The position numbers and the translations under genes were made by a program. Below, piece by piece: positions 5,575 to 8,765 of a stretch of 8,765 nucleotides of DNA. The first letter of the stretch is position 1; every line of letters starts with the position of its first letter. The DNA is taken from the NCBI GenBank assembly GCA_964361105.1, contig CAYHZG010000019.1, positions 1 to 8,765 of the forward strand, written 5' to 3'. The notes below the pieces were generated by a model. It saw only the letters and a list, made by a program, of their open reading frames with translations. It did not search any database and was not told the origin of the DNA. The stretch is from CAYHZG01 sp964361105 (GTDB lineage: Bacteria; Patescibacteriota; Minisyncoccia; 2-02-FULL-40-12).

Positions 5575-5769
5575 TTAAACAAAGCTTGGTATTGGCAAAT
5601 CATGATCAATAGCTATGATTCGATGAATCCGAGTATCGGGATTTTTCAAATTCCGAACTTTCGGAATAACAGATTCATCGGAATCAGCCTCAATCTCAGT
5701 ATGTCGCCAAACAAAATCATCCATCTCAGTAATACTGACATTCTCTGTGTAAAGAACAAAATACTTCAT
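5575..5769 (-). CDS. Small protein of unknown function (64 aa)
   Basis: No family recognised. It is the first gene of a two-gene minus-strand operon divergent from thrS. The 64-aa product has strand KYFVLYTE (2-9), a second strand around HTEIEAD (23-29), a helix (DESVIPKVRNL) and a third strand (RIHRIIAID, 47-55). It is acidic, with no signal peptide or membrane segment. AAGGAG (5775-5780) lies five bases before the ATG, and a promoter-like TTTACA/TATGAT pair lies upstream. The plan resembles the two other small proteins here, perhaps as distant paralogues, though direct identity is low. Confidence 0.75.
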   Translation of the reverse strand: MKYFVLYTENVSITEMDDFVWRHTEIEADSDESVIPKVRNLKNPDTRIHRIIAIDHDLPIPSFV

Positions 5770-5795
5770 ATGGGCTCCTTTTCTGATTCTAAATA

Positions 5796-5825
5796 ATCAT
5801 ACTGAAAATCATTTGTAAATGTAAA
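5796..5825 (-). promoter_or_regulatory. Predicted promoter of the small-gene pair
   Basis: The minus strand shows TTTACA (5820-5825), an 18-nt spacer and TATGAT (5796-5801). The start would be near 5789, about 20 nt before the 64-aa gene. It overlaps a weak TAAAAT -10 box (5822-5827) on the plus strand that could serve thrS. The two divergent transcripts may therefore compete for the same 80 nt. Confidence 0.5.
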
Positions 5826-5848
5826 ATAGTTTTGTTAGGATTTTCTTA

Positions 5849-7039
5849 ATGAGCGAATCTAAAGACCATCGAGATATTGGCCGGGAGCTGGATCTTTTTA
5901 GTTTTCACGAAGTGGCACCAGGACGTGTATTCTGGCACGGCAAAGGAATGATTATCTGGCGTGAACTGGAAAAATACCTGCGGGAAAGACTTGATGCTCT
6001 CGGCTATCAGGAAGTGGCAACGCCGGTAATGGTGAAAAAGGAACTCTTTGAAAAATCGGGTCACTGGCAGCACTATCGCGAAAACATGTTCACTCTTGAT
6101 GTTGACGGCGAAACTTATGTTTTAAAACCGATGAATTGCCCGGAAAGTGCTCTTATCTATTCTTCTCGGACACGTTCCTATCGCGACTTGCCCCTTCGAT
6201 TATCAGAAATAACCGACCAGCTACATCGGAAAGAGTTATCAGGAGTAGTCGGCGGTCTGTTAAGAGTTGTCCAAATGACTCAAGACGATGCCCACCACTA
6301 TGTCCGACCGGACCAGATTGAACAAGAAGTTTCTGATTTAATGAAGCTGATAAAAGAATTTTACTCACACTTTAATATGCCTATGTCTTTCAATTTGGCG
6401 ACCAGACCAGAAAACTCAATGGGCGACTCAAAAGTTTGGACCGAGGCAGAAAAAGACCTGGAATCGGCCCTCAAAAAAGCTAAAGTTAAATACCAAGTAA
6501 AAGAAAGAGATGGTGCATTTTATGGTCCGAAAATAGATATAAATGTCACGGACTCTCAAAACCGCGAATGGACAGTCGCTACTATTCAGCTCGATTTTCA
6601 AATGCCGGAAAAATTTGAACTTGAATACGTGGCCGAAGACGGTTCAAAAAAAAGACCGGTAATGATTCATCGGGCAATAGCCGGCACCTTCGAAAGATTT
6701 ATCGGAATAATTCTTGAGCACTTTCAGGGTGCCCTGCCGCTTTGGCTTTCTCCGGTGCAGGCGGTTGTGGTTCCTGTTTCGGAAAAACAGGATGTTAAAA
6801 AAATCTATGAGGAACTGAAAGAAAACGGCATCCGCGCGGAAATTTACGAATCCGGAGAAACTTTGCCCAAAAGAATCCGCGAAGCCGAACTCCAAAAAAT
6901 CCCATATATCTTGGTAGTCGGCGAGAAAGAAGAAAAAAATGAATCGGTGAATGTCCGGCATAAAGGCAAAGAAGAAGAAATAAAAATTGAAAAGATGATT
7001 GAAAAAATCAAAAAAGAAATAGAGGATAAAACCATATGA
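5849..7039 (+). CDS. thrS: Threonyl-tRNA synthetase lacking TGS and editing domains
   Basis: Class II synthetase that charges tRNA-Thr. The 396-aa product starts right at the catalytic core (DHRDIGRELDLFSFH, residues 6-20), whereas the usual bacterial enzyme has about 640 aa with N-terminal TGS and editing domains. The three zinc ligands are present: C97 in NCP, H148 in QDDAH, H274 in IHRA. Motif 2 has R127 (LHRKELSG), and motif 3 has R283 (GTFERFIG). The anticodon-binding domain covers about 302-396 and ends in a Lys/Glu-rich helix. The ATG follows AGGA (5837-5840) by 8 nt. An in-frame TAA at 5822-5824 shows that no missing domains are encoded just upstream. There is no room for a T-box leader. 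The TGA overlaps the ATG of the Kazal-like gene, so the two are translationally coupled. Identity is certain; the reduction is visible. Confidence 0.96.
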   Translation: MSESKDHRDIGRELDLFSFHEVAPGRVFWHGKGMIIWRELEKYLRERLDALGYQEVATPVMVKKELFEKSGHWQHYRENMFTLDVDGETYVLKPMNCPESALIYSSRTRSYRDLPLRLSEITDQLHRKELSGVVGGLLRVVQMTQDDAHHYVRPDQIEQEVSDLMKLIKEFYSHFNMPMSFNLATRPENSMGDSKVWTEAEKDLESALKKAKVKYQVKERDGAFYGPKIDINVTDSQNREWTVATIQLDFQMPEKFELEYVAEDGSKKRPVMIHRAIAGTFERFIGIILEHFQGALPLWLSPVQAVVVPVSEKQDVKKIYEELKENGIRAEIYESGETLPKRIREAELQKIPYILVVGEKEEKNESVNVRHKGKEEEIKIEKMIEKIKKEIEDKTI

Positions 7040-7335
7040 ATCAAAAAGCAATAATTTGGTTAATTGTAATCGCGGTAGCTGTAGTAGGATTTTTAGTTTG
7101 GAATAACCAAAAAGACCAAACTCCACAAACCGCCGAAGAAATTCAAAAAGAAATAGACCGGCTCAATAAAATTTTAGAACAAGTAGAAGAAGATACTAAA
7201 AAAGCTAAAGAAGACGAAGTGGCCTGTATTTTAGTTTATGACCCGGTCTGCGGTACAGATGGCAGAACTTATTCAAATGACTGCTTCGCCGGAGCTGCTG
7301 GAGTAGAAATCGCTCGTCAGGGAGAATGTGAATAA
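7036..7335 (+). CDS. Membrane-anchored Kazal-like protein (99 aa)
   Basis: It has an uncleaved signal-anchor or membrane helix (residues 5-22, IIWLIVIAVAVVGFLVW). Next comes an acidic/basic coiled-coil stalk (about 32-62, with EEIQKEIDRLNKILEQVEE). Last is a C-terminal Kazal-type domain (64-98) with the PVCGTDGRTYSNDC core and a final GEC. Kazal domains classically inhibit serine proteases and are stabilised by three disulfides. Here the cysteines are C64, C72, C83 and C98. By alignment with the usual six-cysteine pattern these are C2, C3, C4 and C6. C1 and its partner C5 are both missing, so two disulfides remain possible. The likely topology is N-in, with the domain outside. The start overlaps the thrS stop (ATGA, 7036-7039), with AGAGGA at 7021-7026. 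Whether it inhibits a protease is unknown. Confidence 0.85.
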   Translation: MNQKAIIWLIVIAVAVVGFLVWNNQKDQTPQTAEEIQKEIDRLNKILEQVEEDTKKAKEDEVACILVYDPVCGTDGRTYSNDCFAGAAGVEIARQGECE

Positions 7336-7377
7336 AGAAAGGCCCCGCGAGAACTTGTGAATTTGCTCTCACGGGGC
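7334..7377. terminator. Shared hairpin terminator between convergent genes
   Basis: GCCCCG-C-GAGA (7342-7352) pairs with TCTC-A-CGGGGC (7367-7377), with one mismatch and a 14-nt loop. It lies 6 nt after the Kazal-like stop and 34 nt after the stop of the minus-strand gene at 7412. On the minus strand it is followed by CTTTCTTTATT, which makes it a good terminator for that gene. On the plus strand the T run is lacking, so termination there would be weaker. Confidence 0.7.
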
Positions 7378-7411
7378 GGGAAATGAACTATCGCGTCTAG
7401 AGAACCGGAGC

Positions 7412-7750
7412 TTAAGAAGCCGCCAGCTCCAGACGCAAAACATTGAGACGGTAGTAGAGCACCTCAATGAAAAGACCCGCCCGGACTCGGCCGAACAGAT
7501 CATCACTGGTTGTGCTGACTACCCTGGCTCTTGAACTCTCGAGCCAGCAGTGGAGACGGGTTTGATCAGACGGACTCAACTCGCCCACCTGATGCAAAAA
7601 CACGGTCCCATCATGCGGCAACTCGAGCTTGTCGCCCGACCGCCAGTGATGGACCGGCTCCTTAACGTCAGTCATCCTTTCGACGACAGCTGATAAAACT
7701 TCTCTGTCGCCAACAAAAAGCGTATTCAAACGGAGACCAAGTTCTTTCAT
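7412..7750 (-). CDS. Degenerate sigma-54 activator AAA+ domain fragment (112 aa)
   Basis: The C-terminal two-thirds aligns with the NtrC-type AAA+ core. DGTVFLHQVGELSP corresponds to the Walker B stretch GGTLFLDEIGELS. RARVVSTTSDDL corresponds to the sensor I region, and GRVRAGLFIEVLYYRLNVL to the arginine-finger region GRFREDLYYRLNV. Walker A and GAFTGA are absent. Walker B Asp-Glu has become His-Gln, the sensor I Asn of AATN is Ser, and the first finger Arg (FRED) is gone. It cannot be an ATPase. About 13 residues are deleted between the Walker B helix and sensor I. The ATG at 7750 was chosen because GGGGAGG (7759-7765) precedes it by 8 nt. A GTG at 7792 has no such signal. The gene has its own promoter and terminator and about 56% GC against roughly 40% in gatB, suggesting different origin. 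It is intact, so not obviously a dead pseudogene. Function unknown. Confidence 0.72.
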   Translation of the reverse strand: MKELGLRLNTLFVGDREVLSAVVERMTDVKEPVHHWRSGDKLELPHDGTVFLHQVGELSPSDQTRLHCWLESSRARVVSTTSDDLFGRVRAGLFIEVLYYRLNVLRLELAAS

Positions 7751-7800
7751 CCCAGCAACCTCCCCTTTTTGTGCCTCCCTTATTGAAAGCACAGTAAGAA

Positions 7801-7829
7801 ACTCTAACTAACAATCTAATCTCTGTCAA
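7801..7829 (-). promoter_or_regulatory. Predicted promoter of the sigma-54-like gene
   Basis: The minus strand shows a consensus TTGACA (7824-7829), a 17-nt spacer and TAGAGT (7801-7806). The -35 box lies inside the last codons of gatB. The start would be near 7794, giving a leader of about 44 nt before the Shine-Dalgarno-supported ATG. The gene can thus be expressed independently of gatB. Confidence 0.45.
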
Positions 7830-8765
7830 TAGCAAATTCTTTTTCCAACATTTCCCTCGCTATTTGCGGATTAGCTTTTCCTTTAGTCTTTTTCATCACC
7901 AATCCCACCAAAAACTGAAGGGATTCTTTTTTGCCTTTTTTGTAATCCTTTACCGGCTTTGGATTTTCAGTAATCACTTCTTGAGCTGCTTTGGCTAATT
8001 CTTCTATGTCTGAAACCTGGGCCAGATCTTTCTTCTCTATAATATCACTTGGGTCTTCGCCGGTTTCAAACATTTCTTTTAACAATACCTGCGCGCCGGA
8101 AGAAGAAATTTCCTGATGATAAATCCGGGCAATGAACTCGGCAAAATTTTCCGGACTTATTTTTATATTCTCCATCTCCTCTACTCCAGTGCCTCGTTCA
8201 TATAAAAGCTTGGCTAATTCAGTAATCAAATAATTCGCCGCTAATTTAACCAACTTGCCCTCGTCTTGCGATGCTGGTTTTTTTAAATGAACTAATTTAT
8301 TCCATTCTCTTAATTCAGAAATAACTTTTTCAAAATAATCACCAAGCTGCTTATTGACCGTAAGGACTTCAACATCATGCTCCGGCAAATTATATAATCT
8401 CTTAAATCTTTCTCGCCTTTGTTGAGGCAATTCAACCAGCAACGCTTTTATTTCTTCTAATCCTATTTCTTTAGTATTTATCGGTGGTAGATCCGGTTCA
8501 GGAAAATACCGATAATCCTGGGCTTCTTCTTTGGTTCGTTGGGAAAATGTTTTTTGTTTTGTCTCGTCCCAACCACGTGTTTCCTGAATAACTTTTTTAC
8601 CTTCATTTAACAACTCTGACTGTCTTTTTATCTCATAATCAACTGCTTGAGCCGCAAATTTAAACGAGTTTATATTTTTTAGCTCAACTTTTGTGCCTAG
8701 AACCGATTCCGAAGAATCGGTTCGGCCGACCAATCCTTCGGATTGGTTTAGGCCCTTCTTATTCA
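7816..8765 (-). CDS. gatB: Asp/Glu-tRNA amidotransferase subunit B, 5' end outside window
   Basis: GatB is the tRNA-binding and kinase subunit of GatCAB, which converts misacylated Glu-tRNA-Gln and Asp-tRNA-Asn to the correct aminoacyl-tRNAs. About 315 residues are visible of a family length near 480. The frame stays open to the window edge, so the gene is cut by the window, not truncated. Seen in order: GTKVELKNINSF (visible residues 23-34), the signature KEEAQDYRYFPEPDLPP (78-94), a helical linker, and a C-terminal YqeY-like domain ending in TKGKANPQ, close to the family end FLVGxVMKxTKGKANP. The first 20 visible residues encode a palindromic insertion (separate entry). gatA and gatC are not in the window. 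The sigma-54-like gene follows 65 nt downstream on the same strand. Confidence 0.95.
   Translation of the reverse strand, partial: NKKGLNQSEGLVGRTDSSESVLGTKVELKNINSFKFAAQAVDYEIKRQSELLNEGKKVIQETRGWDETKQKTFSQRTKEEAQDYRYFPEPDLPPINTKEIGLEEIKALLVELPQQRRERFKRLYNLPEHDVEVLTVNKQLGDYFEKVISELREWNKLVHLKKPASQDEGKLVKLAANYLITELAKLLYERGTGVEEMENIKISPENFAEFIARIYHQEISSSGAQVLLKEMFETGEDPSDIIEKKDLAQVSDIEELAKAAQEVITENPKPVKDYKKGKKESLQFLVGLVMKKTKGKANPQIAREMLEKEFAIDRD
8695..8753. repeat. Palindromic element inserted in frame in gatB
   Basis: Two strong hairpins stand side by side: AACCGATTC/GAATCGGTT (8701-8722, 4-nt loop) and ACCAATCC/GGATTGGT (8729-8747, 3-nt loop). They are joined by the palindrome CGGCCG and closed by an outer GCCTA/TAGGC stem (8695-8699 with 8749-8753), so the whole forms a three-way junction. 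Its two halves are also roughly inverted copies of each other. In gatB it encodes about 20 Gly/Ser/Glu-rich residues directly before GTKVELKN, where the family normally has a short turn. It resembles the protein-coding palindromic repeats known from Rickettsia, but by structure only. Confidence 0.75.

Noticed and set aside
5602..5796. Plus-strand 64-codon open frame opposite the 64-aa small gene.
   Set aside because: It lacks a ribosome-binding site, while the minus-strand frame has AAGGAG, a promoter and an operon partner.
5770..5848. Missing N-terminal thrS domains hidden upstream by a frameshift.
   Set aside because: The upstream 79 nt hold an in-frame stop and divergent promoter signals, and beyond them lie genes on the other strand. 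No TGS or editing motif is present.
6644..7126. Minus-strand 160-codon open frame opposite the thrS and Kazal-like genes.
   Set aside because: It is Phe-rich, as expected from the antisense of Lys/Glu-rich coding sequence, and both plus-strand genes are clearly real.
7751..7792. GTG at 7792 as start of the sigma-54-like gene, giving 126 aa.
   Set aside because: No Shine-Dalgarno precedes it, and the stretch includes the GGGGAGG that fits the ATG at 7750.
1..8765. Recoded genetic code (UGA as glycine) as in some CPR lineages.
   Set aside because: thrS ends with TGA at the expected C-terminus, and the 68-aa gene also ends with TGA. No in-frame TGA interrupts the long conserved genes.

Overview
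The window looks like a chromosomal piece of a Candidate Phyla Radiation (Patescibacteria, probably Parcubacteria-like) genome. This is inference. The evidence is moderate GC, a solitary rpsP next to a 16S rRNA gene, reduced versions of core proteins, a Kazal-type membrane-anchored protein, tiny genes with very strong Shine-Dalgarno sequences, and dense dyad repeats between genes. UGA is used as a stop, for example in thrS, so this is not a lineage with recoded UGA.

Layout, left to right. Position 1 to about 24 is the extreme 5' end of a 16S rRNA gene on the minus strand, with a structured leader, a boxA-like antitermination site and a TTGACA/TACACT promoter. The promoter abuts a 52-nt hairpin repeat that lies just past the 3' end of rpsP (ribosomal protein S16, minus strand). 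Then come a ~270-nt imperfect inverted-repeat element (A), a 61-aa small gene (minus) with its own promoter and terminator, and a second structured element (B). Next is a complete dnaE (replicative polymerase alpha subunit, plus strand). Its stop codon touches a third structured element (C), a close relative of A. After a terminator and a second copy of the 52-nt hairpin come two more small genes in a minus-strand operon. A divergent plus-strand operon holds a short threonyl-tRNA synthetase (catalytic and anticodon-binding domains only) and, overlapping by 4 nt, a small membrane-anchored Kazal-like protein. A shared hairpin terminator separates these from a GC-rich minus-strand gene that encodes a degenerate fragment of a sigma-54-activator AAA+ domain. 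The 3' two-thirds of gatB closes the window and carries an in-frame palindromic insertion.

Functionally, the conserved genes belong to translation (16S, rpsP, thrS, gatB) and replication (dnaE). The accessory content is threefold: three small unknown proteins with a similar predicted beta-beta-alpha-beta pattern, the dead sigma-54-like fragment, and the Kazal-like protein.

The most unusual material is the repeat landscape. A and C are paralogous ~240-270-nt elements with conserved stem imperfections. B shares their ends and the central hairpin of C. A solo end lies beside B. A 52-nt hairpin occurs twice with a compensatory change, and a palindromic element sits inside gatB. I see no CRISPR array, tRNA, transposase or integrase in the window.
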